Assembly: GCA_018660405.1 (NCBI GenBank) | Contig: JABJKL010000238.1 | Location: 1-8,326, forward strand | Direction: 5' to 3' | DNA from: Pseudomonadota bacterium | Lineage (GTDB): Bacteria; Pseudomonadota; Gammaproteobacteria; Arenicellales; Arenicellaceae | Length of the DNA: 8,326 nt | In this document: positions 1-5,765 of the stretch, one piece after another | Layout of the letters: each line of letters begins with the position of its first letter | Position numbering within the stretch: position 1 is the stretch's first letter | The notes under the pieces: generated by a model | The model's database searches: none | What the model was told of the DNA's origin: nothing | What the model saw: the letters and a program-made list of their open reading frames with translations, nothing else | Position numbers and translations under genes: made by a program

Positions 1-606
1 GGCTAATTCAGACGGAATAAAAAACTCAAACTTCGCACCTGCCTTCATCAGCAACAAACCTTCTTGCCAACCAGGTATGACCCCATTGAGTGGAAACTCT
101 GCAGGCTCCCCACGGTCATAGCTGCTATCAAATTTGGTGCCGTCAATCAGGGTTCCTGAATAATGCACACGAACTGTGCTGGCCGGAGTAGGTGCAGCGC
201 CGGAACCTGCTGTTTCAACCTTGTATTGCAAACCAGACTCGGTCGTTATAACGCCTTCTTTGTCTTTGTTGCCGGCCAGAAATGCGTCGCTTGCTGTTTT
301 GTTATTGTCACCTATCTGTTGGTTTTCTTGCTGCACTTTTTGTTGAAAAGCGGTAAAGCTTGCCTGCATCTCTTCGCCACTCATCTGCAGCTCACGACCT
401 GCTAAAACGTCAGCGATCGCTTCAGTCAGGGCTTCGTGATCGATCTCAGCGGCCATACCCTGCTGTACCAGGTTTTGAGCCACTTGAGTCCCAAATGTAT
501 AGCCAAGCTTCTGTTTATCGGTGTCCATCGCTGCAGTAGCGCCAAAACTGGTGATAGAAAGAATTCCCAGCGCAATAGCACTACAAAATAGTCGGATGTT
601 GTTCAT
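1..606 (-). CDS. FKBP-type peptidyl-prolyl cis-trans isomerase, FkpA/Mip type (partial, C-terminus missing)
   Basis: Reading the minus strand from the ATG at 606 gives 202 uninterrupted codons that leave the window at base 1. Residues 1-26 look like a Sec signal peptide, with cleavage expected after ATAA, so the product should be periplasmic or outer-membrane associated. Residues 27-115 form the charged helical dimerisation region typical of FkpA/Mip proteins (start of mature chain MDTDKQKLGYTFG). The FKBP domain begins near residue 120. It shows VRVHYSGTL (Tyr149), KFDSS (Phe159, Asp160), VIPGW (Val176, Ile177, Trp180) and the KAGAKFEFFIP strand, matching FKBP12 pocket residues Tyr26, Phe36, Asp37, Val55, Ile56 and Trp59. 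The last third of the domain lies beyond the window edge. The family catalyses prolyl isomerisation and acts as a periplasmic chaperone. An AGGAG six bases before the ATG (minus strand, 617-613) supports the start. It lies 121 bp downstream of the M23 gene on the same strand and could have its own promoter. FkpA and Mip cannot be separated from this fragment. Confidence 0.93.
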   Translation of the reverse strand, partial: MNNIRLFCSAIALGILSITSFGATAAMDTDKQKLGYTFGTQVAQNLVQQGMAAEIDHEALTEAIADVLAGRELQMSGEEMQASFTAFQQKVQQENQQIGDNNKTASDAFLAGNKDKEGVITTESGLQYKVETAGSGAAPTPASTVRVHYSGTLIDGTKFDSSYDRGEPAEFPLNGVIPGWQEGLLLMKAGAKFEFFIPSELA

Positions 607-681
607 TAATAACTCCTGGTAGATCCTGATAGGTGGCGGGGTAGATTGTTGGTAACCGCCGCGGAACGTTAGCAAACGGCT

Positions 682-711
682 AGCACTTCTTCAACACAAT
701 ATTGAAGAAGT
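682..711. repeat. Perfect stem-loop that also matches the end of the 3538-3800 repeat element
   Basis: ACTTCTTCAA (685-694) and TTGAAGAAGT (702-711) form a perfect 10-bp inverted repeat around a 7-base loop. It starts 17 bases after the stop codon of the M23 gene. No run of U follows on either strand, so it is not a standard intrinsic terminator; it may protect the 3' end of the thrS-M23 transcript. Bases 682-706 also align without gaps to the left terminal repeat of the element at 3538-3562: 19 of 25 positions are identical, including CTTCAACA.AATATTG with one difference. It may therefore be a decayed end of the same repeat family. On the minus strand, TTGAAG (707-702) and TAACGT, 17 bases apart, could also form a weak promoter for the FKBP gene. 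Confidence 0.6.
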
Positions 712-727
712 ATTAGGGGCAAAAGAA

Positions 728-1582
728 CTATCGTGCAATGGTCTCCGGCATGGGCTCTACCAACAATTGAGGATCAACGCGGCGCGCTCCTATGTCCATA
801 CGCCAGTCTAGATGTGGCCCCGAAGCTCGCCCGGTCGCACCAATTTCACCAATCACATCGCCTTGTTCTATTCGTTGGCCGACTTCAACGTTGATCGCAC
901 TTAAATGCAGAAAAGACGAAGACAAGCCATGCCCGTGATCGATAAGAATCAGGCCACCTGAAAAATAAGTATCGGGATTCGCAAAGGTGACGTAGCCCCC
1001 TTGCGGCGCATGAACCGGCGTGCCGGTAGGGCGTGCAATATCAACGCCATAGTGAGGTCGACCTGGCGTGCCGTTATACACGCGCTGTGAACCATAAACA
1101 CCACTGATTGGCCCAGTCACTGGCCATTCCCACGTACCCAAAAAGTCCAAATGTGGCCGATTAGTTCGCTTGGCGACGCCTATTTCGCGCGCTTCGCGTT
1201 GAATGCGTTCCAGTTGCTCGGCCGGCGGATGAACCGTAGCCTGCGGCACACCCTCAACCCGCTGTATATTGTATTCTCGACGTTCGATATTAAATAAATT
1301 AGACATCAGTTCGCCATTAGGAAAGGTGACTTGCAAGCGCACCGATTCTGGCTCATCCCGATGAAAACCAATCACAAATTGGCCATCATCGGAAATCCTG
1401 ACAGACTGGCCATCATAATCAACTGTGCTGCCCGCAGGTGCCGTACCAAATGCCAAACCACCCTGAATAAACTCGCCCTTAATATCGACATAGGGTTCCG
1501 CGCCACTCGCAGGCATTGAAACAGCTATCAAGCCGCATAAGGCGGTAAAAATTTTGACATTTACAGAGTTCGATAACATCAT
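728..1582 (-). CDS. Secreted M23-family (LytM-type) zinc metallopeptidase
   Basis: The product is 284 residues with an N-terminal signal peptide, likely cleaved after ASGA (residue 28), so it should act in the periplasm on peptidoglycan. No lipobox is present. Residues 30-110 look like a beta-rich N-terminal domain. Residues 118-140 are a charged linker, and the M23 domain spans about 150-275. First motif: PHYGVDIA, giving His177 and Asp181 (HxxxD). It continues with TPVHAPQGGYV, ILIDHGHGL and SFLHLS (His226). The last motif is GPHLDWRM, with His257 followed by Asp259 where LytM has HxH, so the third zinc ligand would be Asp instead of His. The family cleaves peptide cross-links or acts as an amidase activator when inactive. 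The start ATG overlaps the thrS stop as ATGA, and a GGAG (minus strand, 1593-1590) sits seven bases upstream, so translation is probably coupled to thrS. A second ATG follows at once (1579) and could be used instead. Confidence 0.9.
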   Translation of the reverse strand: MMLSNSVNVKIFTALCGLIAVSMPASGAEPYVDIKGEFIQGGLAFGTAPAGSTVDYDGQSVRISDDGQFVIGFHRDEPESVRLQVTFPNGELMSNLFNIERREYNIQRVEGVPQATVHPPAEQLERIQREAREIGVAKRTNRPHLDFLGTWEWPVTGPISGVYGSQRVYNGTPGRPHYGVDIARPTGTPVHAPQGGYVTFANPDTYFSGGLILIDHGHGLSSSFLHLSAINVEVGQRIEQGDVIGEIGATGRASGPHLDWRMDIGARRVDPQLLVEPMPETIAR

Positions 1583-3534
1583 TTTGTATCTCCAGCGGTT
1601 TGCTCGTTCAGGCTATCGTCAACATAGCCAGGCTGGCTTTCTTGAATCAACAGCGCCAACAACTCGTCTACCCCCATTGCACTTTGATTCTTGCTACCAA
1701 ATCGTCGTATTGCAAGCGTACCTTCCTGCGCCTCACGCATACCGACCGCAGCAATCACGGGTATTTTCTGCAAACTGTGCTCGCGAACTTTATAGCTGAT
1801 TTTTTCGTTTCTGGTATCTAACTCGACCCGTATTCCGGCAGCAGTTAATTTATCAAACACCATAGCTGCGTAATCATCAGCATCGGATACGATCGTTGTT
1901 ATCACCACCTGTACGGGAGCCAACCAAAACGGTAGCGCGCCAGCATGTTGTTCGATCAAGATTCCGATAAAACGCTCCAGTGAGCCTAAAATGGCGCGGT
2001 GCAGCATAACCGGCACATGCTTGTTGCCATCCTCACCAACATACTCGGCACCCAGCCGCGCTGGCATCGAGAAATCAACCTGCATCGTACCGCATTGCCA
2101 AACACGACCAATGCAGTCGCGCAGCGAAAATTCTATTTTAGGGCCATAAAACGCACCCTCGCCAGGCTGTAAATCCCAATCCAGCCCTTGGTCATCAAGT
2201 GCCTGGGCAAGCGTTGCTTCTGCTCTATCCCAATCTTCGTCACTGCCAACCCTTTTCTCGGGGCGCGTTGACAACTTATACAGCACCTCGTCAAAACCAA
2301 AGTCCTTATACACATCGTGCAAAAACGTGATGAAATCTGCGACTTCAGTCTGAACCTGTTTTTCGGTGCAAAAAATGTGCGCGTCATCTTGCACAAAACC
2401 CCGTAACCGCATCAAGCCATGCAAAGCACCGGACATTTCGTTTCGATGACAAGAACCAAATTCCGCCAAGCGCAATGGTAATTCCCGATAGCTTTTTAAA
2501 CCCTGATTAAACACTTGCACATGGCACGGGCAATTCATCGGTTTAATCGCGTAATTGCGTTCATCCACTTGCAAACTGAACATATCCTCACCAAACTTAT
2601 CGGCGTGGCCCGACTTTTCCCATAAGCTCAAATCAACCAATTGCGGAGTGTTTATCTCCTGATACCCATGTGCCTCCTGTGCCTGACGCATATACTGCTT
2701 AATGGACTGATAAATGCTCCAGCCTTTCGGGTGCCAAAACACCATACCGGGTGCCTCTTCCTGCATATGGAATAAACCAAGCTGCTTCGCTAGTAGTCGA
2801 TGGTCGCGTTTTTCAGCTTCCTCCAATTGCTTCAGGTATTGCTTTAATTGCTGATCATTCGCCCACGCGGTTCCATAAATACGTTGCAATTGAGCATTAT
2901 TAGCGTCGCCGCGCCAATAAGCACCCGCCAATTTAGTCAGCTTGAACGCGTGCCCCAATGCAGCCGTTGACGGCAGATGTGGGCCGCGACACAGATCAAC
3001 AAATTCGCCCTGACGATAAACACTAATGATTTCATCTTCAGGCAGGTCCGCAATAATCTCTGCTTTGTAATCCTCGCCGATCGATTTGAAATATTTGATC
3101 GCTTCGTTTCGCTGCCAGACCTCCCGGACAATTTCTTCATTGCGCTGAATAATATCTTTCATGCGCGACTCGATAAGCGCAAAGTCCTCCTGTGTAAAAG
3201 GCTCATCGCGTGCAAAATCATAATAAAAGCCGTTTTCTACCGCAGGCCCTATCGTCACCTGGGTTTCGGGGAACAGTTCTTTCACGGCCTCGGCCAACAC
3301 ATGCGCCGCATCGTGCCGAATAACTTCCAAACCTTCTTCGGTATTACGAGTAATCAACTCGACCGAGCTATCGGCATCAATCTCCCGCGTCAAATCCCAA
3401 AGCTCAGAATTTACGCGAATCGCAACAGACTTTTTACGCAGCGAGTTGCTGATCGATTCGGCTATTTGCAAACCGGTTGCGGGTTCATCAAACGACCGTG
3501 AGGCCCCATCGGGAAACTGAATTTGAACTGTCAT
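1579..3534 (-). CDS. thrS: Threonyl-tRNA synthetase
   Basis: This cytoplasmic class II synthetase charges tRNA-Thr. The 651 residues are slightly longer than E. coli ThrRS (642). Domain order is complete: TGS-like domain (1-62), editing domain (about 65-225), catalytic core (about 245-535) and anticodon-binding domain (about 538-635). Editing-site residues are present: HDAAH (His74, His78) and LCRGPH (Cys182, His186). The zinc ligands of the active site are Cys335 (in PMNCPCH), His386 (DDAHIF) and His512 (MLHRAILG), matching E. coli Cys334, His385 and His511. Motif 2 has SCHRNE with Arg364, and motif 3 has HRAILGSLERFIG. Every catalytic residue is intact. The last 20 residues are an acidic tail absent from E. 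coli. The ATG at 3534 is fixed by GAAGGAG seven bases upstream. Downstream lies an M23 peptidase overlapping by 4 bp; infC, which normally follows thrS in gammaproteobacteria, is absent. Upstream is a repeat element that supplies the ribosome-binding site. A second thrS elsewhere in the genome is possible but cannot be judged here. Confidence 0.97.
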   Translation of the reverse strand: MTVQIQFPDGASRSFDEPATGLQIAESISNSLRKKSVAIRVNSELWDLTREIDADSSVELITRNTEEGLEVIRHDAAHVLAEAVKELFPETQVTIGPAVENGFYYDFARDEPFTQEDFALIESRMKDIIQRNEEIVREVWQRNEAIKYFKSIGEDYKAEIIADLPEDEIISVYRQGEFVDLCRGPHLPSTAALGHAFKLTKLAGAYWRGDANNAQLQRIYGTAWANDQQLKQYLKQLEEAEKRDHRLLAKQLGLFHMQEEAPGMVFWHPKGWSIYQSIKQYMRQAQEAHGYQEINTPQLVDLSLWEKSGHADKFGEDMFSLQVDERNYAIKPMNCPCHVQVFNQGLKSYRELPLRLAEFGSCHRNEMSGALHGLMRLRGFVQDDAHIFCTEKQVQTEVADFITFLHDVYKDFGFDEVLYKLSTRPEKRVGSDEDWDRAEATLAQALDDQGLDWDLQPGEGAFYGPKIEFSLRDCIGRVWQCGTMQVDFSMPARLGAEYVGEDGNKHVPVMLHRAILGSLERFIGILIEQHAGALPFWLAPVQVVITTIVSDADDYAAMVFDKLTAAGIRVELDTRNEKISYKVREHSLQKIPVIAAVGMREAQEGTLAIRRFGSKNQSAMGVDELLALLIQESQPGYVDDSLNEQTAGDTK

Positions 3535-3537
3535 GTA

Positions 3538-3569
3538 AGTGCTCCTTCAACATAATATTGCGCATTCAG
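3538..3569 (+). repeat. Left terminal inverted repeat of the MITE-like element
   Basis: It begins AGTGCTCCTTCAACATAATA and ends in ATTCAG. It lies three bases from the thrS start codon and carries the thrS Shine-Dalgarno on its minus strand. TATTAT on the minus strand within it resembles a -10 box, but it is too close to the Shine-Dalgarno to leave much leader. Confidence 0.9.
3542..3548 (-). promoter_or_regulatory. thrS ribosome-binding site lying inside a terminal repeat
   Basis: The minus strand reads GAAGGAG, then seven bases, then the thrS ATG at 3534. All seven bases belong to the left terminal repeat of the 3538-3800 element, and only three bases separate that repeat from the start codon. 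The other end of the element carries the same GAAGGAG facing outward on the plus strand (3790-3796), where no start codon follows at a useful distance. Confidence 0.85.
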
Positions 3570-3673
3570 CGAGTCGCGAAGCGTTTGACCGCTAGGCGAG
3601 GCTCGCAGGTAATGGCTAGCCCTTGCCAAGAGACTCAACAACGCGGACGAATGCTTCGCAGCTCGCCCGAAGG

Positions 3674-3688
3674 GAGCGATCCAGATGA
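3674..3688 (+). repeat. Inner inverted repeat, left copy
   Basis: GAGCGATCCAGATGA is the perfect reverse complement of 3755-3769. Similarity continues imperfectly for several more bases (CCCAATAC against TTCAAGAC). The pair encloses the GTCCTT/AAGGAC hairpin at 3706-3720, so transcript of either strand could fold into a roughly 96-base stem with that hairpin inside. Confidence 0.85.
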
Positions 3689-3754
3689 CCCAATACGGCG
3701 TTGCGGTCCTTGAAAAGGACTCGCCATTATCTTCGAACCGCGTCTTGTCTTGAA

Positions 3755-3769
3755 TCATCTGGATCGCTC
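3755..3769 (-). repeat. Inner inverted repeat, right copy
   Basis: TCATCTGGATCGCTC is the reverse complement of 3674-3688. Its last base is also the first base of the right terminal repeat, so the two repeats are contiguous on this side, whereas on the left they are about 100 bases apart. The element is therefore not a simple symmetric palindrome. Confidence 0.85.
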
Positions 3770-3800
3770 TGAATACGCAATATTATGTTGAAGGAGCACT
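3769..3800 (-). repeat. Right terminal inverted repeat of the MITE-like element
   Basis: Reverse complement of 3538-3569 with a single difference. It ends in GGAGCACT and is followed by AG, so CTAG spans the boundary at 3799-3802. The same four bases precede the degenerate end-like sequence at 680-683. Confidence 0.9.
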
Positions 3801-3842
3801 AGTCTAGAGGCTACGCACTCTGAGGGTTAATTCCTGGCGAGG

Positions 3843-3848
3843 ATTCTA
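3843..3848 (-). promoter_or_regulatory. Possible -10 box of an original thrS promoter beyond the repeat element
   Basis: The minus strand reads TAGAAT in the context AGGTTAGAATCC. It matches the sigma70 -10 consensus at five of six bases, but no good -35 hexamer is found at 16-18 bases. If used, the thrS leader would be about 300 bases long and would contain the whole repeat element. A second weak candidate, GATAAT, lies inside the element at 3731-3726. Confidence 0.25.
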
Positions 3849-3947
3849 ACCTGTAAAAGCCTCGGTTGTTAGGCGCAAATACAACGCGCACTGCTGCAGT
3901 TCAATCTATTTAAGGCCCGTGACCCACAACGAAAATTAACAAAAATT

Positions 3948-3956
3948 TGTTATGCT
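3948..3956 (+). promoter_or_regulatory. Possible extended -10 promoter of the TerC gene
   Basis: TGTTATGCT has the TGn extension followed by TATGCT (four of six bases of the -10 consensus). No -35 hexamer stands out, which extended -10 promoters tolerate. A start of transcription near 3963 would give a leader of about 26 bases before the ATG at 3989 and would place the upstream in-frame TTG (3947) outside the message. The box overlaps a 7-bp inverted repeat, TAACAAA-AA-TTTGTTA (3937-3952), which could be an operator. Confidence 0.4.
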
Positions 3957-3988
3957 CGCCAACACTGGCAACCAACCGGATTCGACCT

Positions 3989-4786
3989 ATGGAAGCGCTA
4001 TTTACGATTGAAAATTTAATCACCCTCGGCCTTTTAACCATGCTGCAAGCGGTGCTTGGTTTCGATAATCTGCTTTACATTTCTCTGGAATCAAAACGTG
4101 CGCCCGTAGAACGGCAGGCTTTCGTACGAAAAATGGGTATAGCGCTGGCGGTTATTTTGCGCATTGTGCTGTTGTTCGTGTTGCTGCGCCTAATTAGTGT
4201 ATTTCAGGAGCCCATTTTCAGTATCCACTGGGCCGGTGTTATCGAGTGCACCTTTAACCTTCATAGCCTTATTGTGGTGCTCGGCGGTGTGTTTCTTTTG
4301 TATACCTCCATGAAGGAAATAATGATCATGATGAGCCTCGACGAGATCGAAGCCGAGGCACGCAAGAGCCGGTCAACGGCCAGCATCATAGCGATGATTG
4401 TCGTCATGAACGCCGTCTTCTCGTTCGATTCCATTCTGAGTGCCATCGCATTGACTCAGGTGTTTGCGGTAATGGCGACCGCCATCGTTATCGGCGGTGT
4501 ATTGATGGTGTTGCTGGCCGACACGGTCTCTGCATTCCTGCACAAAAACCGAATGTACGAAGTGCTCGGGCTTTTCATCCTGTTCCTGGTGGCAATTATG
4601 CTGCTCTCGGAAGGCGGCCATACAGCACATCTAACTCTATTCGATTCGCCCGTCACCCAAATGAGCAAGACCACCTTCTACTTCGTTCTGGTCATTCTGC
4701 TGCTTGTGGATATAGTACAGAGCCGCTATCAAAAAAAGCTGAATGCACTGAAAAATAGGCACGTTGAGACCTTTGTACCATTGTAA
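3989..4786 (+). CDS. TerC-family integral membrane protein (probable metal ion exporter)
   Basis: The 265-residue product is almost wholly hydrophobic, with about seven predicted membrane segments (near residues 8-32, 50-72, 90-106, 130-155, 158-182, 192-207 and 228-245). Two acidic membrane motifs mark the TerC family: VLGFDNLLYIS (Asp26, Asn27) in the first helix and VFSFDSILSA (Asp147) in the middle, separated by a charged cytoplasmic loop with KEIMIMMSLDEIEAEARKS (about 109-127). Glu208 (LLSEGGH) ends another helix. Members such as E. coli Alx and Bacillus MeeF/MeeY export manganese, and some supply it to secreted enzymes; other members are linked to tellurite resistance, though no other ter gene lies here. 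The substrate in this case is inferred. The ATG at 3989 is chosen because the domain begins there and because a likely promoter lies just upstream; the frame is open to a TTG at 3947. The ribosome-binding site is weak (GGA eight bases before). The gene stands alone, divergent from thrS. Confidence 0.9.
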   Translation: MEALFTIENLITLGLLTMLQAVLGFDNLLYISLESKRAPVERQAFVRKMGIALAVILRIVLLFVLLRLISVFQEPIFSIHWAGVIECTFNLHSLIVVLGGVFLLYTSMKEIMIMMSLDEIEAEARKSRSTASIIAMIVVMNAVFSFDSILSAIALTQVFAVMATAIVIGGVLMVLLADTVSAFLHKNRMYEVLGLFILFLVAIMLLSEGGHTAHLTLFDSPVTQMSKTTFYFVLVILLLVDIVQSRYQKKLNALKNRHVETFVPL

Positions 4787-4927
4787 AAAGAGTTAGACTC
4801 CAATGATCTTTCCGATTTGATTGTCTGTCGTGAGCAACCCACTAATAACGCCCAATCTTCATGTTTTGGTAATAGCTGTTCAGAACCGGTTAAGGCAAAG
4901 CAATCTACGATGTATCTCGGCTCCAGA

Positions 4928-4949
4928 GTTAAAAGATGGTTAAAAGATG
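4928..4949 (+). repeat. Perfect tandem repeat of an 11-bp unit upstream of the lipoprotein gene
   Basis: GTTAAAAGATG occurs twice without a spacer (4928-4938, 4939-4949), followed by AAAGAGTTAAC. It ends 20 bases before the lipoprotein ATG, and 11 bp is close to one helical turn, so two regulator molecules could bind on the same face. It could equally be a slippage product. The rest of the 183-bp gap between the TerC and lipoprotein genes shows no clear promoter or terminator. Confidence 0.6.
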
Positions 4950-4969
4950 AAAGAGTTAACAGACGAATC

Positions 4970-5710
4970 ATGAAAAGCTACCTATTGTTGTCAGCACTCG
5001 CGCTCAGTATCACAGCCTGTGGTACTAATTTTTCAGGCCAATTTGATATAAAAGAACCGCTTACATTTGTGAATCTAAGCCCTCGACAAGCTAAAAGTCG
5101 CGCGGAGTGCCAAGCACCAGACAAACAAAACTCGAAGAAGTGTATAAGCTTACAAAAGCAAATCGACAAAAACACAACCATTATCAAACAAGGCGTTTAC
5201 AACGCTGATGTGATTTCTGGAAAAAAGGAAATCACTCTAAAAATTCAAAAACCAGGAAGTTCAAAAACGCTGCAAGAGCTGTCTTTTAAAATGGCTAATG
5301 GAATAAATTTACCAAGATATTCCGGTGAAATTTCTTTAAGCCCACAGCAAACCGGCCAAAGTTTTGGAGTACAAGGAATTTTCGATACTGAAGAGTTAGA
5401 TTCTGAAACAACGCATACCACTGAAAGCTGCAAGTATCGAGTCGCATACAGATGGTGTGGTAATGTCACCGTCAATGACCCCAAAACGGGTCAATCTCGA
5501 CAAGTCTACCGCTGCCAAACCCGTTATCGAACTCAATATGGCTCACAGGATGTTGCATATTATTACCGCTATACAGACAAAGAGATTATTCTAAATTTAG
5601 TCAAAGCAGACGGTAGTGTGGTTGGCGAATACTATGGAGATCATCATGGCAGTAATAAAATCTATGCCTATCAAGGTTACTGCAATACCGGTTATCGTGG
5701 TTACTACTAG
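4970..5710 (+). CDS. Predicted lipoprotein of unknown function, cysteine- and tyrosine-rich
   Basis: I do not recognise this protein. From the ATG at 4970 it has 246 residues. The N-terminus MKSYLLLSALALSITACGTN is a lipoprotein signal: a lysine, a hydrophobic run and the lipobox ITAC, with Cys17 as the lipidated residue. The +2 residue is Gly, which does not signal inner-membrane retention, so the outer membrane is likely. The mature part has six more cysteines (47, 58, 154, 163, 182, 238), enough for three disulfides. Residues 60-105 are lysine-rich and beta-prone. The C-terminal half is rich in Tyr and Arg (VAYYYRYTDKE near 195-205) and ends in NTGYRGYY. The frame is open for 51 codons further upstream, but the signal peptide fixes the start; the Shine-Dalgarno is poor (AAAGAG 14 bases before). 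The coding sequence appears AT-richer than its neighbours, which may mean acquisition by transfer. It is convergent with the receptor gene, with 55 bp between them and no clear terminator. Confidence 0.8.
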   Translation: MKSYLLLSALALSITACGTNFSGQFDIKEPLTFVNLSPRQAKSRAECQAPDKQNSKKCISLQKQIDKNTTIIKQGVYNADVISGKKEITLKIQKPGSSKTLQELSFKMANGINLPRYSGEISLSPQQTGQSFGVQGIFDTEELDSETTHTTESCKYRVAYRWCGNVTVNDPKTGQSRQVYRCQTRYRTQYGSQDVAYYYRYTDKEIILNLVKADGSVVGEYYGDHHGSNKIYAYQGYCNTGYRGYY

Positions 5711-5765
5711 CTAATTAACAAAATAAATAGAATCAAGCTCCATTGTTCTTTTAATATTCAGGTGC

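Larger units (their letters stand above)
3538..3800. mobile_element. MITE-like 263-bp repeat element with 32-bp terminal inverted repeats
   Basis: The ends, 3538-3569 and 3769-3800, are inverted copies identical at 31 of 32 positions (the difference is at 3563). Inside are further palindromes: a perfect 15-bp pair (3674-3688 and 3755-3769), a GTCCTT/AAGGAC hairpin (3706-3720), GCGAG-G-CTCGC (3596-3606) and GCGAAGC/GCTTCGC (3577-3583 and 3653-3659). Size, terminal repeats and lack of a transposase fit a non-autonomous miniature element or a long REP/ERIC-type repeat. No clear target duplication flanks it: bases next to the left end are GTA, next to the right end AGT. On the minus strand an open frame of 75 codons (3758-3531) crosses nearly the whole element and ends on the thrS start as ATGA. 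Its sequence shows no recognisable domain, and I read it as a by-product of the repeat. Only one full copy is in the window, so copy number in the genome is unknown. Confidence 0.75.

Noticed and set aside
163..405. 80-codon open frame on the plus strand
   Set aside because: It is antisense to the well-supported FKBP gene and its composition is unlike a real protein.
2977..3501. 174-codon open frame on the plus strand
   Set aside because: It lies entirely opposite thrS, whose protein is intact and conserved along this stretch; it is an antisense shadow.
3531..3758. 75-codon open frame on the minus strand across the repeat element
   Set aside because: It follows the repeat from end to end, has no recognisable domain and no good ribosome-binding site at its ATG. 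It is kept as an observation about the thrS start, not as a gene.
3538..3800. A CRISPR array or tRNA-like thrS operator in the repeat region
   Set aside because: The repeats are inverted and few, without regular spacers, and no cloverleaf or tRNA-Thr anticodon-like arm could be drawn.
3947..3988. TTG start adding 14 residues to the TerC protein
   Set aside because: The added residues have no membrane or family character, there is no Shine-Dalgarno, and the likely -10 box overlaps this stretch.
4817..4969. 51-codon N-terminal extension of the lipoprotein
   Set aside because: It would bury a clear lipoprotein signal peptide inside the chain; the ATG at 4970 is the sensible start.
5711..5765. 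Bidirectional terminator between the convergent lipoprotein and receptor genes
   Set aside because: No stem longer than four base pairs with an adjoining U run is visible on either strand.
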